From contig UCMW01000009.1 of the NCBI GenBank assembly GCA_900473745.1, positions 168,739 to 232,738 of the forward strand: a DNA stretch of 64,000 nt. Reading direction: 5' to 3'. Shown in pieces: positions 33,029 through 41,482 of the stretch. The translations under genes were made by a program, and so were the position numbers. Position 1 is the stretch's first letter; the number at the start of each line of letters is the position of its first letter. The notes below the pieces were generated by a model. That model was not told the DNA's origin. It did not search any database and worked only from the letters and a program-made list of their open reading frames with translations. The DNA comes from Hyphomicrobiales bacterium. Its GTDB lineage: Bacteria; Pseudomonadota; Alphaproteobacteria; Rhizobiales; Rhizobiaceae.

Positions 33029-33763
33029 TTGAAATTTCTGCTGCGCATCGTTTCCGTCATCCTGCTCGTCTTTGTTCTGCCGACCCTCGTTTCCGCCGGA
33101 CTCTGGGCGACGCGCGAGCATCCGGACGGCTGGAGCTCGGCGAAATGGGGCTCGTCTGGCCTCCTGCCTACGGCAGAAGAGAGCCCCGAAGCGGCGATCT
33201 ATGTCTTCTCGGCGATGACCGGGGGGCTGAAGGGCGCGATTGCCAGCCATGCCTGGATCGTCACCAAGGACGAAAACGGCGCCTATCAGCGTTACGACAA
33301 GGTGGGCTGGGGCTCGCCGATCCGGCGCAATCACCGGGCACCCGATGCCTTCTGGTATTCCAACCCGCCGCGGCTCGTCGCGGAGGTCAAGGGTGACGAG
33401 GCCAAGCGGCTGATCCCGATGGTCGAAGCGGCAATCGCCGGCTACCAATATGGCCAGCCGGGCGGCTACCGGATCTATCCGGGGCCGAACTCCAACACCT
33501 TCGTTGCACATGTGCTGCGCGAGGTGCCGGAACTGGGCGCGGTGCTACCGGCCGATGCCGTCGGCCGCGACTATCTCGCCGGCGGGGCCTTCTATCATCT
33601 CGACAAGGACGGACGCGACCTGCATTTGAGCCTTGGCGGGCTGGCCGGGCTGTCGGTCGGGCTGCGAAGCGGGCTTGAAGTGAATTTCCTCGGCCTGGTG
33701 GCTGGCATCGACATCGCCCGGCCGGGCATCAAGGTGCCGGGCTTCGGCACGTTGGGGCTATGA
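33029..33763 (+). CDS. DUF3750 family exported or anchored protein
   Basis: The product is about 244 residues. It begins with a TTG codon (33029) preceded by GAGG, then an N-terminal hydrophobic anchor (FLLRIVSVILLVFVLPTLV). The body matches DUF3750: IYVFSAMTGGLKGAIASHAW, YDKVGWGSPIRRNHRAPDAF and YPGPNSNTFVAH. The conserved His, Asn and Phe suggest an enzyme-like site resembling papain-type folds, but no activity is established. It should face the periplasm. A terminator-like hairpin lies just downstream. Confidence 0.83.
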   Translation: MKFLLRIVSVILLVFVLPTLVSAGLWATREHPDGWSSAKWGSSGLLPTAEESPEAAIYVFSAMTGGLKGAIASHAWIVTKDENGAYQRYDKVGWGSPIRRNHRAPDAFWYSNPPRLVAEVKGDEAKRLIPMVEAAIAGYQYGQPGGYRIYPGPNSNTFVAHVLREVPELGAVLPADAVGRDYLAGGAFYHLDKDGRDLHLSLGGLAGLSVGLRSGLEVNFLGLVAGIDIARPGIKVPGFGTLGL

Positions 33764-33799
33764 GCATCCTTCCCACCATACCAAACCCATGAATCAAAA

Positions 33800-33821
33800 G
33801 AGCCACCCGTGAGGGTGGCTC
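33800..33821 (-). terminator. Intrinsic terminator, minus strand
   Basis: GAGCCACCC (33800-33808) and GGGTGGCTC (33813-33821) form a 9-bp stem with a GTGA/TCAC tetraloop. Reading the minus strand, TTTTG follows immediately. It has no known minus-strand gene upstream except the candidate small reading frame at 33881-33955. Confidence 0.7.
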
Positions 33822-33880
33822 CCATGAGCTTTAGTCCTTTGTCTGGACCCGGATGGAAGACCATCCGAAGGAAGGCTGGG

Positions 33881-33955
33881 TCAGGCCGAGGGCCGCCCCG
33901 TCAAAACCGCACCCTTTCCAAAGTCACACACGCAGACCGAAATCTCATTAGACAT
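33881..33955 (-). CDS. Candidate small protein of 24 residues
   Basis: The frame starts ATG at 33955 and stops at 33881, giving MSNEISVCVCDFGKGAVLTG and four more residues. A strong ribosome site (GAAAGGAAGG) lies a few bases upstream, and a -35/-10-like pair (TTGCCG, 17 bases, TACCTT on the minus strand) lies before it. The transcript would run through a CGGATGG/CCATCCG hairpin (33850-33867) into the terminator at 33800-33821, giving an RNA near 200 bases. It could be a small protein, a leader peptide or a noncoding RNA. I do not recognise it. Confidence 0.4.
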   Translation of the reverse strand: MSNEISVCVCDFGKGAVLTGRPSA

Positions 33956-34211
33956 TGGATCACCTTCCTTTCGTTACGTTGCCGATGACTCAAAAGGTAG
34001 GGTGACCCAGGGGATTCGGCAAGGCACGTTATGTGACGTTTTGTTGGGATAATTGTGTTGCATTGCAGCGGAGTGAGCGCATAATTCGCGCGCTGGTCCT
34101 CCCCGCCATTTCGATCCCGACAACGCCGCAGATTCATCGCGGTGGTTCTTTGCGTGTTGACCGCCCAGCCTTCGACGGTGAAACTCCCTCCTGTAATGGG
34201 AGGAACAATCC

Positions 34212-34517
34212 ATGGAAGAATCCATCCGCTGGCGAAACATGCGCACGGCACCGCGCGACGGAAGCCGCATTCTCGTGACCATCCGCGCCTCCGAACAGGG
34301 GCCGGGAGCGGTCGATCTCGTCTACTGGTCCAACGGCGACCGCTTCGGAGCCGACGGCTGGCGCTCCTCGGATTCGACGCCGGGCCTGATCGTCGCCTAT
34401 GCGGAACCGGAACTGAAATGCTGGATGCCGCTGCCGGGTGTGAACACAGATGCGATGGTCAGGCCGCCAGCCTGGGAGGGCGAGGACGAAAAGGAACTGG
34501 ACGGCTCGGGGATTTGA
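34212..34517 (+). CDS. Small protein, loosely DUF551-like
   Basis: The product is 101 residues. It reads WRNMRTAPRDGSRILVTI, DLVYWSNGDRFGADGW and CWMPLPGV, which recalls phage-type DUF551 proteins (an opening with DG and a closing WMPLP). It is hydrophilic and cytosolic. A GGGAGGAA ribosome site precedes the ATG. Function is unknown. It is followed 45 bases later by a dehydrogenase gene in the same direction. Confidence 0.65.
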   Translation: MEESIRWRNMRTAPRDGSRILVTIRASEQGPGAVDLVYWSNGDRFGADGWRSSDSTPGLIVAYAEPELKCWMPLPGVNTDAMVRPPAWEGEDEKELDGSGI

Positions 34518-34562
34518 AGAAGTGCTCCGGCGTGTCTCACGCGGAGTTCAAGGGAGGACACA

Positions 34563-35588
34563 TTGAGCCGCAACATCATTCTGGTCGATCCATTGCCCAG
34601 GACACTCGACCTGATCATGGAACCCTCGGTCCGGGCCCGGCTCGAGGCGCTGGGCGAGGTCATCGTCTCTGAAGATCAAGCGATGCCGGCAGACGAGGTC
34701 GATCGGCATCTCCCCGAAACGGTGTTGATCTTCGGCCAGACCGACATGCCGAGAGAGCGCCTGGACAGGGCACCCAAGCTGAAGGCCATCATCAACGTCG
34801 AATCGAATTTCCTGCCGAACATCGACTATCAGGCCTGCGTCGAACGCGGGATCTGGGTGATCACGCCGGCGTCTGCCTTTGCGTCACCGGTGGCGGAGGC
34901 GGCTCTGGCCATGGCCCTCGATCTCGCCCGGGGGATCACCGCGGCGGATCGCGATTTTCGCCAGGGTGTCGAGCGCTATGGGCTGGAGGGCAATGCGAGC
35001 ACCTTCCGTTTTGCCGGCTCGCCCGTCGGGATCATCGGGTTCGGCGATCTCGGAACTACGTTTCGCGATCTTATCCGCCCGTTCAAGAACAGGGTCCGCG
35101 TTTTCGACCCCTGGCTTCCGAGGGAGATCATCGAAGGCCAGGATTGCCAGCCGTCGACACTCGATGAGGTGCTCCGCGAAAGCCAGGTGGTCTTTGTTTT
35201 TGCGAGCGTCACCAGCGAGAACGAGGGCTTCATAGGCAAACGAGAATTCGCCATGATGAAACCGGGCGCAGCTTTCCTCCTGATGAGCCGGGCTGCCGTC
35301 GTCGATTTTCCGGCGATGATCGAGGCGGCCCAGTCCGGCCATATCAAGGTGGCGACAGACGTGTTCCCGGAGGAGCCTGTGGCGACGGACGATCCCGTGC
35401 GCCAAGCGTCCGGCATTCTTCTCTCGGCGCATCGAACCGGCGGCACGCGGGACGCCTTCTATGCGCTCGGATCCATGGCCGTTGCCGATGCCGAACTGAT
35501 CATGAAGGGACTGCCGCCCCGCCTGTGCCGCCGCGCCGATCCGGCAACGGCGAGAATGCTGCGGTCGAAGCCGGTGAGCGTGTCTTGA
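34563..35588 (+). CDS. D-isomer-specific 2-hydroxyacid dehydrogenase family protein
   Basis: The product is about 341 residues from a TTG start at 34563, which has GGAGG 6 bases upstream. The NAD-binding fold reads VGIIGFGDLGTTFRDLIRPF with GxGxxG intact. The catalytic region has SRAAVVDFPAM in place of the usual NTARG and LLSAHRTGGTRDA with the catalytic His. It probably reduces or oxidises a 2-hydroxy or 2-keto acid in the cytosol. The divergent Arg region makes substrate inference unsafe. Confidence 0.83.
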   Translation: MSRNIILVDPLPRTLDLIMEPSVRARLEALGEVIVSEDQAMPADEVDRHLPETVLIFGQTDMPRERLDRAPKLKAIINVESNFLPNIDYQACVERGIWVITPASAFASPVAEAALAMALDLARGITAADRDFRQGVERYGLEGNASTFRFAGSPVGIIGFGDLGTTFRDLIRPFKNRVRVFDPWLPREIIEGQDCQPSTLDEVLRESQVVFVFASVTSENEGFIGKREFAMMKPGAAFLLMSRAAVVDFPAMIEAAQSGHIKVATDVFPEEPVATDDPVRQASGILLSAHRTGGTRDAFYALGSMAVADAELIMKGLPPRLCRRADPATARMLRSKPVSVS

Positions 35589-35801
35589 GGGCGGGAGCGG
35601 GGTCCCCCGGATCGGGAGCATAGCCAACAAGCGTCGTCATGGGGAATGCGGACCAAACCGGGCTCTCGGCGAAAGGCAGCTGTTCATCGCGGTATCAGAT
35701 TTTGCTGTGCGGCCTGACCGAATATTAAACTCCCCAGTCTCACTATATGCTCCCAGCGTGGCCCCTTCACGGGTCCGAACCATGTCGACAAGGGATTTGA
35801 C

Positions 35802-36926
35802 GTGCGCGACAGAGAGACCGACGAGGTGTACAAGACGCTGGTATCGGAGTTGCACTCGACGCTCACCCCGACGACGATCATGGGGATCACCATCCTTGCC
35901 GTCGGGCTTTTCGCCTATATGAGCCTTCAGAGCACGCCGCTCCTGGTTGCGACGATCGCCGCGACCCTTGCCTCCCTTGGCAAGATCGCCGTTTCCCTCG
36001 CTCACCGACGCGCGGATGTTACGAAGCGTTCAACGGTTGCGGATGCCGCGCGCTGGGAAAAGCTGCAGGGGCTCTTCATCTTTGTCATTGCGGCCTGTGT
36101 GGGTATTCTCGCCACCGTCGCCTTTGCCTATCGGGACCTGTCAGTCCATATGCTTGCCGTAGCGCTCACCTTTGGATACTGCGCCGGAGTGACGGTCAGG
36201 ATATCCGTTCGGCCGTTCATCGCCGCGACCGCCATCTTGCTTGCAGCTTTGGCGCCGACAATTTCGGTCATGCTGTATGGCGATACGGCCCACTGGATCA
36301 TGAGCCTGCTGTGCGTGATTTTCCTGATCGCCGCGATGCAGAGCATGCAGCATGTCTATCGGACCACCATACGGCAAATCCGCCTGTTTCTCGACATGGA
36401 GCATCGGGCACGCCACGATCCGCTAACCGGGCTTTTCAACCGCACGGCGCTGATCGAGGCGTATTTGAGCCTCGGCAGCGCCGACGATGTGCTCACCTGC
36501 GTGCATTGTTTCGACCTTGACGGATTCAAGCATGTCAATGATCGCTTTGGTCACGCGATCGGCGATGCATTGCTGACGGGGATCGCCGGGCGGCTGCGGG
36601 AGACCCTGGATCCGCCTGATATCGCCGTTCGGATTGGCGGCGATGAATTTGTCATTCTTCAACCCGATGTCCGGGATCCCAGCGATGCCGTAGCCCTGGC
36701 ACGCAGGGTCGTGGACATTCTCGGCGCACCATACCAGATTGCCGGTGAGGAGATCACCATCGGCATCAGCTTGGGCTATACCATGGCACTGTCTGGATCT
36801 GTGGATCTGGACCAGATGATGGTCACTGCGGACAAGGCGTCCTACCGCGCCAAGCGAAACGGCGGCGGCATTGACTGCGAAATGCCGACGACGCTGGACC
36901 TGGGGAAATTCTCTGCCGCCGCATGA
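35802..36926 (+). CDS. Membrane GGDEF diguanylate cyclase
   Basis: The product is about 374 residues from a GTG start with AAGGGA upstream. About six hydrophobic segments fill residues 20-190. The cytoplasmic domain (about 210-365) carries DPLTGLFNRTALIEA, CFDLDGFKHVNDRFGHAIGDALL and the intact RIGGDEFVIL. The active site is therefore complete and should make c-di-GMP from GTP. The membrane part is an unnamed sensor. No RxxD inhibitory site is evident near the expected position. Confidence 0.9.
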   Translation: MRDRETDEVYKTLVSELHSTLTPTTIMGITILAVGLFAYMSLQSTPLLVATIAATLASLGKIAVSLAHRRADVTKRSTVADAARWEKLQGLFIFVIAACVGILATVAFAYRDLSVHMLAVALTFGYCAGVTVRISVRPFIAATAILLAALAPTISVMLYGDTAHWIMSLLCVIFLIAAMQSMQHVYRTTIRQIRLFLDMEHRARHDPLTGLFNRTALIEAYLSLGSADDVLTCVHCFDLDGFKHVNDRFGHAIGDALLTGIAGRLRETLDPPDIAVRIGGDEFVILQPDVRDPSDAVALARRVVDILGAPYQIAGEEITIGISLGYTMALSGSVDLDQMMVTADKASYRAKRNGGGIDCEMPTTLDLGKFSAAA

Positions 36927-36969
36927 TCGCCGTTCGTGATGGGCCCGGCTGTCTCGATCGTCGCTTGCC

Positions 36970-37971
36970 TCACCCCAGCTTCAAAACAATCTTGCCGATA
37001 TGTTCAGAGCTTTCCATCAGGCGGTGCGCCTCCACCACCTCCTCGAACGGCAGCACCGCATGGATGACCGGGGCGACGTCGCCGCGCTCCAGGCGGGGCC
37101 AGACCTGCGTCATCAGGTCGTCGCGGATGGCGCGTTTCTCCTCGGCCGTGCGCGGGCGCATGGTGGAACCGGTGACGGTCAGGCGCTTGGTCATGATCGG
37201 GGCGAGGTTTGCCATTTCGACGGTCGAGCCGCCGAGGAAGGCGATGATCGAGAGGCAGCCGTCCTTTGCGAGGACCTGCAGGTTTCTATCGAAATAGGCA
37301 GCCCCGATCATGTCGAGGATAACATCGACGCCCTTGCCTTGGGTCTCTTCCTTGACGATCTCGACGTAGTCTTCGCGCTTGTAATTGATCGCCCTTGCAG
37401 CACCCAGATCCATGCAGGCGGCGCATTTTTCGGCCGAGCCGGCGGTGGTGTAGACCTTGGCGCCGAAGGCCTTTGCCAGCTGGATGGCGGTGGTGCCGAT
37501 GCCCGAGGAGCCGCCATGGATGAGCACGGTCTCACCTTCGGTGAGGCCCGCCATCTGGAAGAGATTGGCCCAGACGGTGAAGAAGGTCTCGGGCAGGGCT
37601 GCGGCCTTCACGGCGTCATAGCCCTTGGGGAATGGCAGGGCCTGGGTGGCGGGCACGCAGCAATATTCGGCATACCCGCCGCCATTGGCGAGTGCGCAAA
37701 TGTGGTCGCCGATCTGAAAGTCGGTGACACCTTCGCCAAGTGCTACGATCTCGCCTGCGATCTCCAGGCCGAGGATCGGGCTTGCATCCTTCGGCGGCGG
37801 ATAGGCGCCCTGGCGCTGGGCGACATCCGGCCGGTTGACGCCCGCCGCCTCGACCTTCACCAGCACTTCGCCCATGCGCGGGACCGGCAGCGGCCCCTCG
37901 ATGAGGCGCATGACCTCCGGGCCGCCATGGGTGGGCAGGTCGACATGGCGCATGGTGGCGGGCAGAGACAT
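36970..37971 (-). CDS. NAD(P)H quinone oxidoreductase, PIG3-like zinc-free MDR
   Basis: The product is about 333 residues. The alcohol dehydrogenase-type fold is clear: [18 protein letters not shown], a Rossmann region [21 protein letters not shown] and [13 protein letters not shown]. There are no structural zinc cysteines, as in quinone oxidoreductases of the PIG3 group. It likely reduces quinones with NADPH in the cytosol. A GAGGAG site lies before the ATG at 37971; the longer version to 38190 has no support. Confidence 0.9.
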   Translation of the reverse strand: MSLPATMRHVDLPTHGGPEVMRLIEGPLPVPRMGEVLVKVEAAGVNRPDVAQRQGAYPPPKDASPILGLEIAGEIVALGEGVTDFQIGDHICALANGGGYAEYCCVPATQALPFPKGYDAVKAAALPETFFTVWANLFQMAGLTEGETVLIHGGSSGIGTTAIQLAKAFGAKVYTTAGSAEKCAACMDLGAARAINYKREDYVEIVKEETQGKGVDVILDMIGAAYFDRNLQVLAKDGCLSIIAFLGGSTVEMANLAPIMTKRLTVTGSTMRPRTAEEKRAIRDDLMTQVWPRLERGDVAPVIHAVLPFEEVVEAHRLMESSEHIGKIVLKLG

Positions 37972-38083
37972 GGGGAAGCTCCTCGGATGCAATTGCTGAG
38001 GTGAGGCATAGAGACTCTGAAATGCGATGAAAAGGAGGCCCTTTGTCCGACGTGACAAATGGTATCGGGAGATGGGGCGGATC

Positions 38084-38538
38084 CTAGAGGTGGATCTGCA
38101 TGAAGGTGGCGATCGGGGTCTGTTTGTAGCTGCCGAAGGGGCCGCGATCGCGGAAACCGCAGCTTTCGTAGAGCCGCCTTGCCTCGACATTCAGAATGCC
38201 GACTTCGAGCAGCACGGCGGTGCAGCCCCGCTCTCTCGCCGCTTGGAGGATCGCCAGGAGGAGGCTGCGACCGACGCCCTGCCCGCATAGTCAGGATCGA
38301 CGATCATGCGCTTGAGCTCGGCGGTGCCGTCGAACAGATCGAGGAGCGCGGCACAGCCGAGTGCACGTGCTGTCTGGTCGCGGGCGACGAAAAGGGCAAC
38401 GCCAGGGCGAGCAAGGGTGTCGGCCTTGAGCGGCTGGCGGAAAGCGCCGGGATAAAGGCGCGCCGCGACGGAGTCTGACAGGGCCAGAAGGCGCTGGATC
38501 TCGGCCTGATCGGCAGGCTCCGTGGCCACCAAGAACAT
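38084..38538 (-). pseudogene. GNAT acetyltransferase interrupted by a single-base frameshift
   Basis: The N-terminal frame runs from ATG 38538 through a GNAT fold (LGCAALLDLFDGTAELKRMI, then VDPDYAG). From there the homologous acetyl-CoA loop (GQGVGRSLLLAILQAARERG, continuing to [18 protein letters not shown]) lies in the next frame, which ends at TAG 38084. The switch is near 38281, where one base of a Gly codon is missing. The 455-base span is one base short of 152 codons. It is either a true recent pseudogene or a sequence error. If intact it would be a 151-residue N-acetyltransferase. Confidence 0.85.
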
Positions 38539-38637
38539 TCGTCCCTCATTCACGTCTGGGCGTCGCGCTGTCGACACTTGCGATATCATGAAGGATGAGA
38601 CGGCAGGTTCAAGCGGCAGGGCCGAAGGCGACTTCGC

Positions 38638-40440
38638 CTATTGATCGCCCGACACGCCGATGACCACGCCTTCGGCACTTTCCTTGGCCTGCTTCTTCAG
38701 CTCGGCGATCTCGCCGCTGATGCGGTTGACGTCGTCGATGACGAGGCCGGCGGGCAGTTCGAGCACGCCGATCGAGCAGCGCATCAGGGGAAACTCCCGT
38801 TCCAGACCCTGGCGGTCGAGGCCCTTGATGTGGCCCGTCTGGCGGTCGGCTTCGGAGTAGAGGTCGATGACGTCGTCGTGGAAGTCCGACAGGAGACGGT
38901 CCAGGATTTCGGTCAGTTCCTCGCGGGTCCAGTCGCTGACGCCGATGAAAAAGTCATCACCGCCGACATGACCTAGGAAGTCGCCTTCGGAGAAGAAATA
39001 GCGGCGCAGCAGCGCGGCGAAAAGCGAGATGGCATGGTCGCCCTGATGGAAGCCGTAATGGTCGTTGAACGGCTTGAAGTGGTCGAAATCGCAGTAGCAG
39101 AAGAAGCGGGAACCATCGCCGTCCAGCGCCGCCGTGCGCATGAAATCGCGGATGGCGCGATTGCCGGGCAGGCTCGTCAGCGGGTTCTGGTCCTGGGCGG
39201 TCTTCAGCTGCTTCTCGCTCATGATGCGGATCAGCGATGCGGCGGAGACGACACCGGCATAGCGCATGTTCTCCGTCAGGATGACGCAGTCCGAGCCTTC
39301 CATATTGGCAAACATCGTCATCAGCCGCTCGGCATCGGCATCGAGGCCGACGATCGGGGCGCGGTCGACGAAGTGGGAGATGGAGCGCTCGTAGAGCTTG
39401 TTCTTCAACAGGTCGCGGCCGAAGGGCTGGTAGATGTATTCCTTCAGATGCCGCTCGTTGATGATGCCTCGCGGTTCGCCGTTGGCATTCAGCACCGGAA
39501 AGAAGGACTGGCCGGGATTACGACGGAAGAGATCGAAGACGTGGTCGATGTTCTCGTGTTCGTAGACGGTCGGCAGCGTCTCGATCTGCTTGCGGATCAG
39601 GATCTCGTCGAGCGACTGGGTGGGGCGGCGGGCCTTGCCGACATCCTGGAGATGGGGAAAGGCGCTCTTCAGCTCCGAGACGATGGTGCTGGGACGGGCG
39701 ATATACCAACCCTGAACGAGATCGACGCCGAATTCGCGACAGGCGAGGAATTCACCTTCCGTCTCGATGCCTTCGGCAATGACGCGCACGCCGAGCACAT
39801 GGCAGAAGTTGACGATGTTCTTGACGAGGTGGCGCTTGCGCGGATTGCTGTCGAGGCCGGCGATGAAATGGCGATCGATCTTCACATAATCGACGGGGTA
39901 GTCGCAGAGCAGCTTCATCTCGCCATGACCGACGCCGAAGTCATCGATGGCAAGCTTGAAGCCGGAACGGCGCAGGCGCTCGACGAGGGCTGCAAATTCC
40001 GGCACGCGAGTGTTGTCGAAACGCTCGGAGAGCTCGAAACAGACGGAGGACGGTGGCACATGGGCCTTGCGCAGCTGGTCGAGCAGCGTGTCGACCAAGG
40101 CGTTACCGTCGGGGATAAGGCGGACGTCGAGATTGAGGAAAAGCGTGGCGCCGGCGCAATCGGGAAGCGTCGCGAACTTGGCGAGCGCGCGGCTGGCGAC
40201 CATCTGTTCGAGGGCCAAGAGCTGGCCGGTGGCGGCCGCCTGGTCGAGCAGGTCGAGCGGGCTCTCAAAGCCGATACGGTCGTGGCCGCGCATCAGACTT
40301 TCATGGCCGAAGACGGCGCCGGTGCCGACTTCGACGATGGGCTGGAAGGCGTTTTCGACGACGAGCTTGGCAAGCGTGACAAGCTGGTCACTGGCAAAAC
40401 GCCTGAGCGCGCCCAAATCTTCCGCGACCCCCGCACCCAT
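38638..40440 (-). CDS. EAL-CBS-GGDEF cyclic-di-GMP protein
   Basis: The product is about 600 residues. The EAL domain comes first (residues about 20-250) with HESLMRG (ESL), ELSERF, DDFGVG, KIDRHF, AEGIET and QGWYIARP, all catalytic positions retained. A pair of CBS motifs follows (about 280-400), a usual adenine-nucleotide sensor. The C-terminal GGDEF domain (about 420-590) reads GGDDFFIGV, so the fourth position is Asp not Glu and cyclase activity is doubtful. It resembles the EAL-CBS-GGDEF type that mainly degrades c-di-GMP. The ATG at 40440 has GGAG upstream. Confidence 0.92.
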   Translation of the reverse strand: MGAGVAEDLGALRRFASDQLVTLAKLVVENAFQPIVEVGTGAVFGHESLMRGHDRIGFESPLDLLDQAAATGQLLALEQMVASRALAKFATLPDCAGATLFLNLDVRLIPDGNALVDTLLDQLRKAHVPPSSVCFELSERFDNTRVPEFAALVERLRRSGFKLAIDDFGVGHGEMKLLCDYPVDYVKIDRHFIAGLDSNPRKRHLVKNIVNFCHVLGVRVIAEGIETEGEFLACREFGVDLVQGWYIARPSTIVSELKSAFPHLQDVGKARRPTQSLDEILIRKQIETLPTVYEHENIDHVFDLFRRNPGQSFFPVLNANGEPRGIINERHLKEYIYQPFGRDLLKNKLYERSISHFVDRAPIVGLDADAERLMTMFANMEGSDCVILTENMRYAGVVSAASLIRIMSEKQLKTAQDQNPLTSLPGNRAIRDFMRTAALDGDGSRFFCYCDFDHFKPFNDHYGFHQGDHAISLFAALLRRYFFSEGDFLGHVGGDDFFIGVSDWTREELTEILDRLLSDFHDDVIDLYSEADRQTGHIKGLDRQGLEREFPLMRCSIGVLELPAGLVIDDVNRISGEIAELKKQAKESAEGVVIGVSGDQ

Positions 40441-40723
40441 ACGCTTTACTCCAGTATGCATTTGTTTTTATGGGCGGAAATGTGCGCGAGCAATCGTCAA
40501 CAAAGGCTTTCCGTAGTGTGACAGTGGTATGAAAGTTTGATGTCACTGCCCGCTCTATGTCGGCGCTTACGCGCTGTTTCAGCGGGCGGGACGGCAGGCT
40601 CTGCAGGCATTTGTGGGGGGCCAGGCGACGATACGACCGGTGTCTCGCCAATCCAGGATTTGCCGGCGCTTTACCGTTAAGCGGGGCGTGCCGCGTGCGA
40701 TATCAATCCCGCACAGATTTTCA
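40441..40723. other. Intergenic region before betI
   Basis: This region lies between divergent genes. GTGACA (40518-40523) and TGTCAC (40541-40546) form an inverted repeat with a 17-base spacer near the start of the EAL-CBS-GGDEF gene. No coding frame is convincing. The betI operator follows directly. Confidence 0.4.
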
Positions 40724-40743
40724 TTGATTGATCAGTCAATCAA
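40724..40743 (+). promoter_or_regulatory. BetI operator
   Basis: TTGATTGATCAGTCAATCAA is an inverted repeat with 8-bp arms around a TCAG core, located 32 bases before betI. TetR-type BetI binds such palindromes and is released by choline. Confidence 0.75.
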
Positions 40744-40775
40744 ACTTATCTTGTGTCTGGTAACGGAGATGGGGA

Positions 40776-41423
40776 ATGCCGAAGGTCGGAATGGAGCCGG
40801 TGCGCCGCAAGGCGCTTGTTGATGCCGCGTTGAAGACGATCGGCCATCACGGCTCGCTGACGGTGACCATGTCGGAGATCGCGCGCGAGGCCGGTGTGTC
40901 TGCCGCGCTGGCGCATCACTATTTCGGTTCGAAGGACCAGTTGCTGATCGAGACGATCCGTTCGCTTCTGCGTCAGCTGCGTGCCGATGCGGTGGCGGCA
41001 CTTGCGGCGGCTGAGACGCCGCGCGAGCGGATCTCGGCTGTGATCCGCATCTCGTTCCAGGCCGACCAGTTTGCGCAGGACGTCGTGGCCGCCTGGCTCG
41101 CCTTTTATTCCGAAGCGCAACGATCGGAAGAGGTGCGCCGACTGCTCGTCGTCTATGCACGGCGGCTGCATTCGAACCTGATCTCGGGGCTGAAGCCGCT
41201 GTGTGGGTCGACCGACGCAAGCCGCATTGCAGACGGCGCAGCCGCGATGATCGACGGGCTTTATATCCGTCAATCTCTCAAGGCAGCGCCACTCTCGATT
41301 GATGCCTCTGTCGCATTGGTCGAGGATTATGTGGCGGGGCAGCTGCAAGCCGTCGCCGCCGAAACAATTGCCCCTCACCCCACCCTCTCCCCGCAGGCGG
41401 GGAGAGGGGGAGGCGAAGCTTAG
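40776..41423 (+). CDS. betI: BetI, choline-sensing TetR repressor, with a repeat-derived tail
   Basis: The product is 215 residues. The TetR HTH is clear ([20 protein letters not shown], then [15 protein letters not shown]), and the ligand domain has [14 protein letters not shown] as in BetI proteins. It represses betB and betA when choline is absent. The final 17 residues ([17 protein letters not shown]) come from a GC-rich palindromic repeat that starts near 41373 and are not part of the family. The normal length is about 195-200. The gene precedes betB in the same direction. Confidence 0.93.
   Translation: MPKVGMEPVRRKALVDAALKTIGHHGSLTVTMSEIAREAGVSAALAHHYFGSKDQLLIETIRSLLRQLRADAVAALAAAETPRERISAVIRISFQADQFAQDVVAAWLAFYSEAQRSEEVRRLLVVYARRLHSNLISGLKPLCGSTDASRIADGAAAMIDGLYIRQSLKAAPLSIDASVALVEDYVAGQLQAVAAETIAPHPTLSPQAGRGGGEA
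41373..41422. repeat. GC-rich palindromic repeat extending into the betI coding end
   Basis: CCTCTCCCCGC and GCGGGGAGAGG form a near-perfect hairpin within this stretch, flanked by further C-rich and G-rich runs. Elements of this type are scattered in rhizobial intergenic regions, and they often add [15 protein letters not shown] tails to proteins. It supplies the last residues and stop of betI. Confidence 0.7.
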
Positions 41424-41482
41424 CCCGGCGAGGGGCCCCTATTGATGACCAGCAAAACCGAACACCCGTCTGGAGACAGGAC

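Noticed and set aside
39034..40521. A 495-codon open frame antisense to the EAL-CBS-GGDEF gene
   Set aside because: It is a GC-rich shadow frame opposite a gene with intact domains; its translation has no recognisable motifs and no ribosome site.
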